64,000 nucleotides of DNA from an uncultured Prevotellaceae bacterium (GCA_902786665.1 CADADN010000024.1:18109-82108); one strand, 5' to 3'; counted from the stretch's first letter, positions 10,501 to 18,585 are shown. Notes: generated by a model from the letters alone, not told the origin. Program-made: numbers and translations.

Positions 10501-11839
10501 TTGTCGTACCATTACGGTAGTTCATAGCTGGTTTATCCTCATTGCAGGCGAAAATCTCAAGCCCGTGGCGGTAAGGGTCCATATCGGAGCAATGGAGTGC
10601 GTCGCCGTGTCCCAAGCCGGTGGTGGAGAGTCCCTTGCCTTTGTCGTCGATGACCATGGAGCCATAGACGATTTCGTCGCGTCCGTCCATATCCACGTCG
10701 GCGATGCAATAGTTGTGGTTGCCATTGCCATACCAAGGGCTGTTGGAGTCGTTGCACTCCCAATACCATATCTGTGTGAGGGAGTGGTCCGACGGATTGA
10801 CATCATAGGCCGCCATCTTGTGCTTGGTGTAGATGCCGCGAGCGAGGAAGATGCTGGGGTTGCGTCCGTCGAGGAAGGGAGCACCGAAGAAATACTTGGA
10901 GGAGCGGTGTCCATAGTTGTCGCCCCAGTCGCTGGCTTTGCCCCTGGTGAGCGGATATTCCATCCATCTCACGGCATCATAGATGATGCCATGGTCGCCA
11001 TCCATATAAATAAGGTATTCTCCTCCTTGGTTGGTGTAGGTCATATTGGCGGTATGGCTTACACTGCCCCTGGTGTCCACCCCCTTGGTTCCGATGCGTT
11101 GGGGATATTCGGTCCTTGAAGCACCTCGCTGTCCATGCACCATCATATCGTCGCCGCCGCGCAGCAACACCTCGGCCTTCCCGTCGCCGTCCCAGTCGTA
11201 GGCGATGAGGTTGAACTCATGGCTGCCACCACTCACCATGTTGGGCCCGGCGTCAATCCACCAAAGCAAGGTGCCGTCGAGCTTGTAGGCATCGAAGCGG
11301 TCGTAGGCCCCGTCGGTGCGGCTGACATAGAGGTCGTTGGCGTCTTTCGTGCTGATGCGCTTGATGATGATTTCCATCTCGCCGTCTCCGTCGAGGTCGG
11401 CCACCTCGGCATCGTTGGCGATGTATGTGGAGGTAATGTCGTTGCCCTTATTGTCATATACCTTGGCCAAGGGGATGTTGAAATAGCCCGACCAAGAGGA
11501 AGAAGACACATAACCTTTCCATGGCGTGACTGCTTTGGATGCCGCCTGCTCCACCCCTCTCACCACGGCCTTGATGGTGTAGGAGCTGTTTTGGGAGCCT
11601 CCCGTGTCGGTGTAGTTGGACACGATGAGTGGCGTGTCGTTGAGTTTCACACCATTTCGATAGACGTTGTAGGTTACGTCATAGTACTCTTCTCCCAGCC
11701 GTCTCCAACTGAGGAACACGCCATTGTCTTTCTTCACGGCGACGAGTCCTCGACTGAGAACGTCCATCTTGCGCTGCGCACTCAACGGTAGCACGCAGCA
11801 TACTGCCAATAGCAGCAGCGCTAATGTCTTTCTGTTCAT
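7526..11839 (-). CDS. rhamnogalacturonan lyase, PL11-like, multidomain with dockerin-like C-terminus
   Basis: 1437-residue secreted polysaccharide lyase. Residues 1-21 are a signal peptide ending LSAQ. About 25-640 resemble PL11 rhamnogalacturonan lyases of the YesW/YesX type, which cleave the pectin backbone by beta-elimination: 'RGLVAV', 'GVFLSWR', 'YNVYRNG', several calcium-blade motifs of the DxDGDGxxE type, GHGDALH and a final IGDWREE...LWHDHQYRQAMVWQ. About 640-930 is a glycine/serine/threonine-rich, beta-helix-like spacer. About 1000-1190 looks like a LamG-type fold. The last 60 residues hold two EF-like loops, DLNHDGDVT and DLNGDGETS, each followed by a hydrophobic helix with VNFLL, i.e. 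a dockerin type I-like pair. No SusC/SusD genes adjoin it. It shares the strand with comEC but has its own -7 element. Confidence 0.85.
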   Translation of the reverse strand: MNRKTLALLLLAVCCVLPLSAQRKMDVLSRGLVAVKKDNGVFLSWRRLGEEYYDVTYNVYRNGVKLNDTPLIVSNYTDTGGSQNSSYTIKAVVRGVEQAASKAVTPWKGYVSSSSWSGYFNIPLAKVYDNKGNDITSTYIANDAEVADLDGDGEMEIIIKRISTKDANDLYVSRTDGAYDRFDAYKLDGTLLWWIDAGPNMVSGGSHEFNLIAYDWDGDGKAEVLLRGGDDMMVHGQRGASRTEYPQRIGTKGVDTRGSVSHTANMTYTNQGGEYLIYMDGDHGIIYDAVRWMEYPLTRGKASDWGDNYGHRSSKYFFGAPFLDGRNPSIFLARGIYTKHKMAAYDVNPSDHSLTQIWYWECNDSNSPWYGNGNHNYCIADVDMDGRDEIVYGSMVIDDKGKGLSTTGLGHGDALHCSDMDPYRHGLEIFACNEDKPAMNYRNGTTSQLYYRATGSGDDGRALCANFSNNYPGSMGRSVSTGMVSCVKDAVISELGDYIGWSDLNFRVYWDGDLLSEVFNSPGTEREAKIDKPGSGRLFTSSGCKMNNYTKNNPCFLGDIIGDWREEFIARVGEGNDSIRIYTTAMPTEHAIYTLWHDHQYRQAMVWQMHAYNQPPHLSYFLGEMEGFTQAPPPLTTNGRTEIASGTTIGTAYNGQHLLHCQYANTSLNVQDGAAPYILTINVPTWVQGTNSNSTTNPAITRTTYTCSLNGGALTGEMRLVKQGDGILNMAAATHTYTGETDVWGGTVNFDGTLTNSPVTLRKLTTLNSSGGTFNGGIRMEYGATLNVGGANSGSLSTVEVGTLDMAYGSRVVLDYNGTDDTQHDWINATKLIVDDSKVGIDAWENYGPEFIAPVIQIRFNSSFPSGIYPIGNVQEVEGDLTKVIVKTSGVNTATLVHQDGKLYVNIGGSVPAEKPTFAIIGMNEYDLSSLYPNLPGSNHSFLPVVGVTPTTTNGITPTLSGTFTSLDGVVTNLGTTASDPFLYEDYQNATGAEDWTASCSVYHKTDDGKYINIASENSGGTRRAYKTFYTTGANFYGSVEKYTVEFDAKFHYSNQNNINELVLFGEGAAMPGVDKYFNSTGDNYLFRLTGGNNYNTYYAVDGSSATANIGDKWCHYTITIDKNTRLVTYEVKNGSSVVLQGSYTANAGANMNVQGMGVALGRAWSWANIDNIRVMPQVSDLTSYAFTQPGTLTITANLDFEGYAPSSATYVVEVPYGIKYESHDYNTIAVTNAANVMGADYWYTNEDTSVDCRGWNRFANWNKNNAYAFAINKVNSTSQTMYVDQDEMLWVDYTGGQTALHLVEGYGLGQSGGSTFHAADLGDERTVIYHRYDYSLGNAANIFQEYTYATEQGTYSYGKTNATLQKFIAYVPLERKNIWGDLNHDGDVTIVDVTLLVNFLLNNDSGQVVAAEADLNGDGETSVVDVTVLVNFLLSK

Positions 11840-11903
11840 TGTAGTTTGAATAATAAAGGTCAGGCTAAAAAAAAGGCCTTTAGGTTAGGGTTTCAATGAT
11901 GGG

Positions 11904-11911
11904 CAAAAATA
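11904..11911 (-). promoter_or_regulatory. -7 element for the lyase gene
   Basis: On the minus strand TATTTTTG matches TAnnTTTG about 65 nt before the start codon at 11839. No clear -33 TTTG at the expected distance. Confidence 0.4.
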
Positions 11912-12021
11912 ACAAAAAAACAAAACACTTTTACCTTTTAATGGATAAATCTAACATCAATAAGACAAATCAAACAAAGAAACCGACTTTTGAGACAATA
12001 ATAATGATGAAACTTCCCCCT

Positions 12022-13548
12022 CTATCTGTTCCTCGTCCTTATGAAGCTCCACGCCACGTAAGCCAGTGCTGTGATGACGATGTAGACCAGGAAAAGTTGG
12101 AGGCGGTTGATGTCGATGCCCTCGACACTTGCTCCAGGCAGGCCGGACACCCATCTGACCATCGCCGTCTGCATGGTCACCACGAAGGCGAGGGCCTTGG
12201 CCACCCAGGGCAGAAGTGAAGGCAGCAACGCCGTCACCAGCATGGCTGCTGTGAGATAGAGGACGACGGTGGCGAGCGGCACGACAACGAAATTGGTGAG
12301 CAGGAAATAAACGGAGAAACGACCGAAATAATAGGCCGTGAGCGGGGCTGTACCCAACTGTGCACAACACGAGACGACCACCAGCGTCCACACCCACTTC
12401 ACCAACCTGTGCCGTTGGAGGAATTCCGGGGAGACAAGTCTGCTTACTGGCTTGTAACACACGAGGATGGCGAAGACGGCCATGAACGACATCTGGAAAC
12501 CCACGTCATAAAGGCAGAGCGGGTTGGCCATCAGCATGATGATGGCGGTTAACGCCAATGCATTGAGCGACATTCGGTCGCGCCGCAACAACCCCACGGC
12601 AGCATAGATGGTGATCATGATGGCGGCTCTCGTCACCGAGGGAGACAGTCCGGTGAAGATGGCATAGCACCAGATGCCGAAGATGACAACCATCTCGCGG
12701 AGCGCCCCTCGCCTCCTGACTCCGAGGACGAGCGATAGCAGCACGTAGATGATGCCGAGATGCAGTCCTGAAAGGGCGAGCACGTGGGAGGCGCCTGAGA
12801 TGGAATAGATGTCGCGGAGGTCGTTGGTGAGGCGCGTCTTGTCGCCCATCGCCATCGCCACGGCGACGGCCATCTCCTCATCGTCCAAGCCCAGGGCGAG
12901 ATAGTGGCGGAGGGTGGCCTGCCTGAATCGCATGGCCGCCAGGATGGTGCGGTCGAGGTGCGAGAGGCTCTCCAGGCTGAGGGCCGCCTTCCGCCACTCG
13001 TCGGGCAGGATGAGGGTGGTGGCGGTGAAGCCATGGCAGCGAAGGTAAAGGGGATAATTGAAATGGGAGGCGTAATAGTTCTCTGGTTCTTGCATGCGCG
13101 AGGTGGCGATGATGCCGTCGCCCACATTCAACTGCAGGTATCTCTTTGTGAGGGTGTCTCTTAGCAGTGAGGCTTTCACTTTCCGAGGGGCGTCATTGCC
13201 TTCAAGGAGCCAGAGGTCCATGCGCACCACCTTTCCTCGCTCCTGCGGTTGCGTGGCCACCACCGCACGGTAGGTGATGGCACCCTCTGGCAACGGCTGT
13301 TCCAGTTTCCCGTTCTGCCTTACGACCAAGGTGCCGCCAAGACAAAGGACGGTCAGGCAAATCATCACCCCTTGCAGCACATCGCGTTTCCACGACACAA
13401 TGGCACACACCAGGGCGATGGCAAGCAAGCACAACCACATCCATTCCGGCATCGTCCCCCGCGTCTCGTAACCGAGGAAGATGCCCAGTGCCATGCATGC
13501 CGCGACACGCAGGAGGGGATATAGTTGGATGGGGCCGTTGACTCTCAT
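12022..13548 (-). CDS. comEC: ComEC/Rec2-family competence membrane protein, without a metallo-beta-lactamase domain
   Basis: 508 residues. The N-terminal part has paired membrane helices and an OB-like soluble segment (about 85-190, with the QPQERGKV stretch). About 215-460 is the polytopic 'Competence' domain with characteristic ALSGLHLGI and LSPSVTRAAIM motifs that line the channel passing single-stranded DNA. The protein ends soon after the last helices, so the C-terminal hydrolase domain found in many ComEC proteins is absent. A longer frame reaches 13761, but the ATG at 13548 is chosen because a -7 element lies at 13584-13591, leaving a leader of about 30 nt, and the first helix starts soon after. 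A role in DNA uptake is inferred from the family. Confidence 0.88.
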   Translation of the reverse strand: MRVNGPIQLYPLLRVAACMALGIFLGYETRGTMPEWMWLCLLAIALVCAIVSWKRDVLQGVMICLTVLCLGGTLVVRQNGKLEQPLPEGAITYRAVVATQPQERGKVVRMDLWLLEGNDAPRKVKASLLRDTLTKRYLQLNVGDGIIATSRMQEPENYYASHFNYPLYLRCHGFTATTLILPDEWRKAALSLESLSHLDRTILAAMRFRQATLRHYLALGLDDEEMAVAVAMAMGDKTRLTNDLRDIYSISGASHVLALSGLHLGIIYVLLSLVLGVRRRGALREMVVIFGIWCYAIFTGLSPSVTRAAIMITIYAAVGLLRRDRMSLNALALTAIIMLMANPLCLYDVGFQMSFMAVFAILVCYKPVSRLVSPEFLQRHRLVKWVWTLVVVSCCAQLGTAPLTAYYFGRFSVYFLLTNFVVVPLATVVLYLTAAMLVTALLPSLLPWVAKALAFVVTMQTAMVRWVSGLPGASVEGIDINRLQLFLVYIVITALAYVAWSFIRTRNR

Positions 13549-13583
13549 GGCAAGCAATGAATAGGTATACGTTGTCTCATCTG

Positions 13584-13591
13584 CAAAAATA
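13584..13591 (-). promoter_or_regulatory. -7 element for comEC
   Basis: Minus-strand TATTTTTG, 36 bases upstream of the comEC start. The rest of the 326-base gap 13549-13874 holds A/T runs and the -7 element of the divergent protease gene; nothing else was recognised. Confidence 0.5.
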
Positions 13592-13745
13592 CTAAAAAAA
13601 CAACCAATACAACTCATTTTGACAAGGGATTCGAAAAAAAGGATGTGTTTGCACCTGTCATCTTTCCATAAAACATAACGACAGTGTTTTTTTACATACC
13701 CCCAAAAAGATGAAGAAAAAAAAGACTGATTACCGTATTTTTTCA

Positions 13746-13753
13746 TATCTTTG
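13746..13753 (+). promoter_or_regulatory. -7 element for the M50 protease gene
   Basis: TATCTTTG matches TAnnTTTG, about 120 nt upstream of the ATG at 13875. No convincing -33 element. Confidence 0.45.
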
Positions 13754-13874
13754 CAACACATGGGTGACGGAATGCCAAAACAAGTCTGCTTGTTGGTAGC
13801 ATTTGTTTCATCAATGTATGACCTGCCTAATCGGGTACCACTACATTTTTCACCAATTAATTGCCACTTTTACA

Positions 13875-14756
13875 ATGAACGAGAATGAAATAGGCAATCT
13901 CCCATTAGAGGACAACCCTGTGCCCACGGAAGAAAGGAACGACCAAATGCCTGACATGCATATGGAGCCATCGTCATCCACCCCCGATGACGACCAAGAG
14001 CCCCAGGAAGGATTATCTTTCAAATGGGTTAACCTTGTCATAGGAGTAGTCATCTGCCTGGCTATCGGAAGCAATGCTTTAACAGATGATTGGACCTTCT
14101 ACATCTACCTTTCCATCGTTATTGTCATTCACGAAATGGGGCATGTGATTGCAGGCAAGTCTTTCGGGTGCGTCATCAAGGAGATGCAGGTGTTCTTCCT
14201 CCCATTTATAAGTTACAAACCAAAGCAAGATTCAGAAGAGGGTTCTTGGCGAGACATCAAATGGAGTTTGGGCACTCTTCCCTTCGGTGGTGTCACCATA
14301 TTCAAATCACGGGAATCAAAAAATGAAGACGATGAGGATGGATTGGAAACGGGGAATCCGGTGATGGAACTGGAACCAGCCACGTCACCTTTTATCGAAG
14401 ACAAGCCTGCGTGGCAACGCCTGCTTATCTCTGCTGCAGGGGTGTTGTTCAACATCGCCACATTTCTCATCTTATATTATGTCTTGCCACTCGTATCTTT
14501 CGTGGAATATGACTTTGTCCGGTCGTTGTCCATCTTGTCCCTGATATTGGCAGTGCTGAACATCTTGCCCGTTTACCCTCTTGACGGTGGGGCTATTTTG
14601 TTTGCACTATACGAGATGATAACAGGCAAGAAACCATCGCAAGGGTTCACCACGGCTTGCGGTTGGATAGGTTTCATCTTCATCATACTCTTCTTCTGGG
14701 TTTTCCCAGAATGGCTGGGCGGCATTCTGAACAGTGTATTCCAAATATTCTTTTGA
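13875..14756 (+). CDS. site-2-protease-like M50 family membrane zinc metalloprotease
   Basis: 293 residues. An acidic, Pro/Ser-rich cytosolic N-terminus of about 45 residues precedes a first helix pair; HEMGH (residues 86-90) is the HExxH zinc site and LDGG (about 237) the second conserved motif of the S2P fold, with NILPVYPLDGG matching the family closely. Between them a charged loop of about 100 residues (DDEDG, ELEPATSP) interrupts the core. The ATG at 13875 begins MNENE; upstream in-frame starts would add an unlikely segment. S2P enzymes cut transmembrane segments, often of anti-sigma factors or for protein quality control; the substrate is unknown. It is monocistronic. Confidence 0.85.
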   Translation: MNENEIGNLPLEDNPVPTEERNDQMPDMHMEPSSSTPDDDQEPQEGLSFKWVNLVIGVVICLAIGSNALTDDWTFYIYLSIVIVIHEMGHVIAGKSFGCVIKEMQVFFLPFISYKPKQDSEEGSWRDIKWSLGTLPFGGVTIFKSRESKNEDDEDGLETGNPVMELEPATSPFIEDKPAWQRLLISAAGVLFNIATFLILYYVLPLVSFVEYDFVRSLSILSLILAVLNILPVYPLDGGAILFALYEMITGKKPSQGFTTACGWIGFIFIILFFWVFPEWLGGILNSVFQIFF

Positions 14757-14893
14757 AACCATAGGCGGTTCCATATAGCCTCACGGAAATCCTCACGACA
14801 CTTCTTCCAGATTAGCCTGGATTACGGGGACATCAAAGACTGCAACTGCGAGCACCGTTGCCAGATGATGAAGTTGGCGTCTACAACAATACA

Positions 14894-14922
14894 GTGTCCA
14901 AGGAGCAATGCTCCTTGGACAC
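14894..14922. other. 13-bp perfect hairpin without T-run
   Basis: GTGTCCAAGGAGC (14894-14906) pairs with GCTCCTTGGACAC (14910-14922) over a 3-base loop. It sits between convergent genes and may aid termination or protect 3' ends, but no T-run follows on either strand. Confidence 0.7.
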
Positions 14923-14963
14923 AGGACCTATACAGAATCGGCAAACTCTATTTATTATACTTA

Positions 14964-15752
14964 TTAATGTCCTGTACCACCACAATCGGGGCAGGTCATC
15001 TTGCCAGTGCCTTTGTTTATCCCAGTACCGTTATATTCAAACCAGCCTTCTCCATCTTCTCCACTTCCACCACAGTTAGTACATCCATAGTAACAATAAA
15101 AACCCTTACGCTCCCAATAATCTCTTGTATATCCTTTACCACCGCACTTGAAACACTTTGTCTTTCCCGTGCCTCCACAACGCTGGCATATGGAGCCTTC
15201 AACAATGACTTGCACCTCGGTTTTCACAGTGTCGCTTGTGAGAGTAATGCGACCGTTGATGGTGCCGCCAGAATTGGCGGGTGAAGTGACAGTGAGCTTA
15301 CCGTCGTTATATACTGCCGTGATGCCATTGTTCACCTGCACGTCAAGGTTCCCACCGTCGGTTTCAATTGCCACTGTCGTGGAACCACCCTCTTTCGGAA
15401 TGGTCACTTCCGTGGGCGAGACTGTAATATAAGTACATTTGTCGGGCTGGATGACGGAAATAGCAACGGATACCTCATCGGCTCCAACCAATTGAATCAT
15501 ACAATCACGCATGGCTCCCGAGGTGTTTGCCGTGGCAGTAAACACCAACGTCTCTTCCTCTGTTTCTACTTTGAGCCATTCAGGACAATCCTTGATATCA
15601 TAATTTCCATCGGCTGTGACTGCAATGGTTTGTTTACCGCCGTTGACTGCGAAAACCAGTTTATCGTTATCCACAGAAATGTTTTTTGCCTTGTTGCACG
15701 AACACAGTGCCACAAGCACCAGCATCAACGAGAATTGAAGAAAATGTTTCAT
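14964..15752 (-). CDS. lipoprotein with BACON-like domains and C-terminal CxxCxGxG zinc-finger modules
   Basis: 262 residues. The start at 15752 gives a lipoprotein signal peptide with lipobox L-C-S-C (Cys19). About 30-105 and 110-190 look like two BACON-type Ig-like domains (patterns 'ITVSPTEVTIPKEGGSTTVAIETDG' shortened here to its key PKEGGSTTV, and 'SPANSGGTINGRITLTS'), common in Bacteroidetes surface proteins. From about 195 there are four DnaJ-like motifs: CQRCGGTGK, CFKCGGKGY, CTNCGGSGE and CPDCGGTGH, able to bind two zinc ions. DnaJ-type fingers in an exported lipoprotein are unusual. No J-domain is present. Function unknown. A second secreted protein with similar fingers is encoded at 37751. 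Confidence 0.75.
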   Translation of the reverse strand: MKHFLQFSLMLVLVALCSCNKAKNISVDNDKLVFAVNGGKQTIAVTADGNYDIKDCPEWLKVETEEETLVFTATANTSGAMRDCMIQLVGADEVSVAISVIQPDKCTYITVSPTEVTIPKEGGSTTVAIETDGGNLDVQVNNGITAVYNDGKLTVTSPANSGGTINGRITLTSDTVKTEVQVIVEGSICQRCGGTGKTKCFKCGGKGYTRDYWERKGFYCYYGCTNCGGSGEDGEGWFEYNGTGINKGTGKMTCPDCGGTGH

Positions 15753-16466
15753 AGTCAAAATAATCTGCACCATTTTATTTAACAACAATTACAAATTACT
15801 GAGTAGCAATAAATTACTCAACATTTTACCAAATCAGAAATTTCTCTAACCTTAGTGGTGCAATTAAAAAGGTCAACAAAACTACGATTGGTATGGCAAA
15901 GATAGCAAAAAAACAAATAAATCACAACTTTTTACAGAATAAATACCATATTGGACAATCTACACACATCCATCAAGATTAGATGACCCTGAAGGAGGTA
16001 CGCTTTCGGATGATTTCTTGAAAGATTACGGATGGAGATATTCCAAAAAGCGTGGGTTGCACGGTCAAATATCTGACCCTATGAGATTTCCTAAATGACA
16101 ATCTCCAATGGACTTATTGAAGATATCAGAGAAGCGTTCCTATTGGAATGCTTTTTTGTCAAAACGTTATTCGGGGTCAACAGGTATATAGTTTCCTAAA
16201 AGAAATATCAAAAATTACCGTCGCAAACGACAGGAATCCTACAGGATGAAAAATATGAAATGGCTTGCCATTTCTTCTCTAATTCCTATAAATTCTATCA
16301 TGAAAGAAAATTCTTTAATTCTCCAATTCGTGATAAAAAAAAACGGGCTTCAGTTTGATAATTGCCAATGGGGTTGACCGAAAGGGAACTATGTAAAAGG
16401 AATTGCTTTGTTTCCTTTTCTTCAAAAAAGATACGTTTGAATTGCATTTTTATTAAATAAAATACT
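15753..16466. other. gene-poor gap with possible degenerate coding fragment
   Basis: About 710 bases without a convincing gene. Bases 15943-16095 hold a frame of about 48 codons after a stop (contains KDYGWRYSKKRGLHG) with no start, which could be a remnant of a decayed gene. A palindromic hairpin GAAATGGC/GCCATTTC lies at 16257-16274, and the AATTCGTGAT repeat core at 16323-16332. Confidence 0.35.
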
Positions 16467-16474
16467 TATCTTTG
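16467..16474 (+). promoter_or_regulatory. -7 element of the toxin-antitoxin operon
   Basis: TATCTTTG fits TAnnTTTG, 22 bases before the antitoxin start, so the leader is very short. Confidence 0.5.
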
Positions 16475-16495
16475 CCAACGAACAATAAAATAGAA

Positions 16496-16705
16496 ATGGG
16501 TATGGCTACATATACAATTACTATAAACGAGCGTACAACTAGTGGAAAAGCCCTAATCGCCTATTTGCAGGCACTGGGTGTGCTTTTGCGAAAAGTCACA
16601 CCTGAAAAGAAAAGCAGTTTCGAGCGTTCGCAGGAAGACATCCGTGAGGGGCGTATTGAAAAATTCGCCTCCTCTGAAGAAATGTTCCAGTCGTTAGGCA
16701 TCTAA
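16496..16705 (+). CDS. putative type II antitoxin of a YafQ-like module
   Basis: 69 residues, placed four bases before the toxin gene. The N-terminus (TYTITINERTTSGKALIAYL) forms a short strand followed by a helix, as in small antitoxins that dimerise and bind DNA; the C-terminal half is charged and ends in MFQSLGI, as expected of an intrinsically flexible toxin-binding tail. No close match to DinJ/RelB can be claimed from sequence alone; the call rests on size, order and neighbour. A TTG at 16472 would extend the frame, but it lies inside the -7 element, so ATG 16496 (or the next ATG at 16502) is preferred. Confidence 0.75.
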   Translation: MGMATYTITINERTTSGKALIAYLQALGVLLRKVTPEKKSSFERSQEDIREGRIEKFASSEEMFQSLGI

Positions 16706-16709
16706 CAAA

Positions 16710-17000
16710 ATGTATGAGATAAGAATGACACACACCTTTCGTAAGGATACGGAAAGGTGTAAGAAGAGAGGATTTAACATGGAACTGCTTAAAGCAGCTA
16801 TCCAAAAACTCGAATCCGATGGTCAACTGCCTGATAAATACCGGCCACACAAGCTGACGGGTAATTATACCAATTGCTGGGAATGCCATCTGAAGCCTAA
16901 CTGGTTGCTTGTTTGGGAACAGAACGATAAGGAACTTATTCTCTTGTTTACGGGAACCGGTACCCATTCTGACTTGTTTGGTAAGAAAAAGCGAAAGTAG
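16710..17000 (+). CDS. YafQ/RelE-family mRNA interferase toxin
   Basis: 96 residues of the RelE/YafQ ribosome-dependent endoribonuclease fold. Family signals are 'FRKDTERCKKRG' near the N-terminus, 'PDKYRPHKLTGNYTNCWECHL' (key residues PHKL and CHL), 'WLLVWEQND' and the C-terminal 'GTGTHSDLF'. Three histidines that correspond to YafQ catalytic positions are present (in PHKL, ECHL and GTHSDLF); the aspartate often found in HLxPDW is an asparagine here (HLKPNW). The antitoxin precedes it by four bases. The module would cleave translated mRNA when the antitoxin is degraded. A bidirectional terminator follows. Confidence 0.92.
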   Translation: MYEIRMTHTFRKDTERCKKRGFNMELLKAAIQKLESDGQLPDKYRPHKLTGNYTNCWECHLKPNWLLVWEQNDKELILLFTGTGTHSDLFGKKKRK

Positions 17001-17040
17001 GTTTTTCAAGGTTCTCACATATTATAAAGGAAGCATCATC

Positions 17041-17068
17041 AAAAAAGGCAGCCGAGGCTGCCTTTTTT
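17041..17068. terminator. bidirectional intrinsic terminator
   Basis: AAAAAAGGCAGC (17041-17052), loop CGAG, GCTGCCTTTTTT (17057-17068). It separates the toxin gene from the convergent nuo operon and can end both transcripts. Confidence 0.93.
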
Positions 17069-17119
17069 GATTGTTCCTTATGTTGTTGAAAGCAAGATGT
17101 CTTGCTCCAACTTCCGATA

Positions 17120-18574
17120 TCAGAATTTGTCTGCTGCGTTGTAAATCCATTCGTAGATGCAACTGAGGATGCCGAATGCAGCGATGCCTGCCGTGCAGAT
17201 GGCAAGGGCGAGTTTGGTGTTCTTGTCGCTCTTGAAGGTGGGCAGCGGCGTCTCGGTCTTCTTGATGTACATGGCCTTGACGATGAGCAAATAGTAGTAA
17301 AGGCTCACCACCGTGTTGATCAATGCGATGAAGACGACGATATATGCCAACACGCCGATTTGCGTGTCAAAGGTATGACCGCTCACACCCGACATGAAGA
17401 CGAAGAACTTGCTGAACATGCCGGCGAACGGAGGAATGCCCGCCAGCGAGAAGAGCGCCAACGTCATGAGGAACGACAGTTTGGGATTGGTGGTGTAGAA
17501 CCCGTCGTACGCATCCATGTTGGTGACGCCGCCGTTGTTCTGCTCCACGACGCTGATGACGGAGAACACGGCAAGGTTGGCCACGACATAGACAAGGATG
17601 TAGTAAGACAGAGCCGTGATGCCCAATGTCTGCTCACCCGTGATGGCCAGCATGATGTAACCCGCCTGGGAGATGGAGCTGAACGCCATGAATCGCTTGA
17701 GGTCCTTCTGCCTGATGGCAAACAGGTTGGCCACCGTGATACTCAGCACGATGACGATGTAGAGGAAATAGTGCCACTCGTTGTACAGCGCCGGGAACAC
17801 CTTGAAGAGGATGGCTGCGAAGGTGAATGCGGCAGCACCCTTCGACACTACGCTCAAATATCCTGTCACCACGGTCGGCGCACCCTCGTAGGTGTCTGCC
17901 GTCCAGAAGTGGAAGGGCACGAGAGAAATCTTGAAGCCCAAGCCACTGAAGAAGAACACCATGCCCATGACGGTGAGGTAGTTTGCTGTCAGGTTGGCAG
18001 CCACGTCGCCGAAATAGAGCGTGCCGCAGGCGCCATAGATGAAGGACAGTCCGAAGAGCATCACTCCGCTGGAGAACGCCGCCGTGAGGATGTATTTGGC
18101 AGCACCTTCTGCCGAGTTGTTGCGATGCTTGTCGAGTGCGACGAGGCATGCCATGGGAATGGAAGCCATTTCCAATCCGAGATAGAACAAGAGGAAATGC
18201 CCTGCCGACATCATCATGAACATACCCAGCAAGGTGGAAGCCACAAGCATGTAGAACTCACCTTCGCGGTGCCTGCTCTCCTTCTTGGAAATCCATTGAC
18301 GGCTCATGATGACGACGATGAGAGACGCCAGAGCGAGGATGGCTTTCATGACGCTCACGGCGTCGCTGGTGACATACATCCCTCCGAAAGCCGTCTTGGG
18401 TTTCAGCGGCAATGCACACACCAATGTAAGCACGCCGAAGAGGACGCAAGAGAACAAGTTGAACCAAGGTCTGCGTTCATCCTTCTCAGAAGCGAAATCA
18501 GCGATGAACAACACCACGAGGATGCCGGTGAGCACCGCCTCGGGTACCATATATAGGAATTGACTGTAATTCAT
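17120..18574 (-). CDS. nuoN: NADH-quinone oxidoreductase subunit N
   Basis: 484-residue polytopic proton-pumping subunit of the complex I membrane arm, homologous to Mrp antiporter subunits. About 14 helices are apparent. Conserved features include a glutamate in the fifth helix (LGLEMASIPM), the KYILTAAFSSG lysine region, the 'KISLVPFHFWTADTYEGAP' pattern (key residues PFHFW and APT) and KRFMAFSSISQAGY. It is the last gene of the operon, 11 bases after nuoM, and ends in front of the shared terminator at 17041-17068. Confidence 0.95.
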   Translation of the reverse strand: MNYSQFLYMVPEAVLTGILVVLFIADFASEKDERRPWFNLFSCVLFGVLTLVCALPLKPKTAFGGMYVTSDAVSVMKAILALASLIVVIMSRQWISKKESRHREGEFYMLVASTLLGMFMMMSAGHFLLFYLGLEMASIPMACLVALDKHRNNSAEGAAKYILTAAFSSGVMLFGLSFIYGACGTLYFGDVAANLTANYLTVMGMVFFFSGLGFKISLVPFHFWTADTYEGAPTVVTGYLSVVSKGAAAFTFAAILFKVFPALYNEWHYFLYIVIVLSITVANLFAIRQKDLKRFMAFSSISQAGYIMLAITGEQTLGITALSYYILVYVVANLAVFSVISVVEQNNGGVTNMDAYDGFYTTNPKLSFLMTLALFSLAGIPPFAGMFSKFFVFMSGVSGHTFDTQIGVLAYIVVFIALINTVVSLYYYLLIVKAMYIKKTETPLPTFKSDKNTKLALAICTAGIAAFGILSCIYEWIYNAADKF

Positions 18575-18585
18575 GACTTTCAGAA

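Noticed and set aside
17102-18556. 484-codon plus-strand frame opposite nuoN
   Set aside because: It is the mirror of a fully recognised nuoN gene; its translation is rich in His/Glu/Arg with no family features. High GC at third positions keeps antisense frames open throughout this window.
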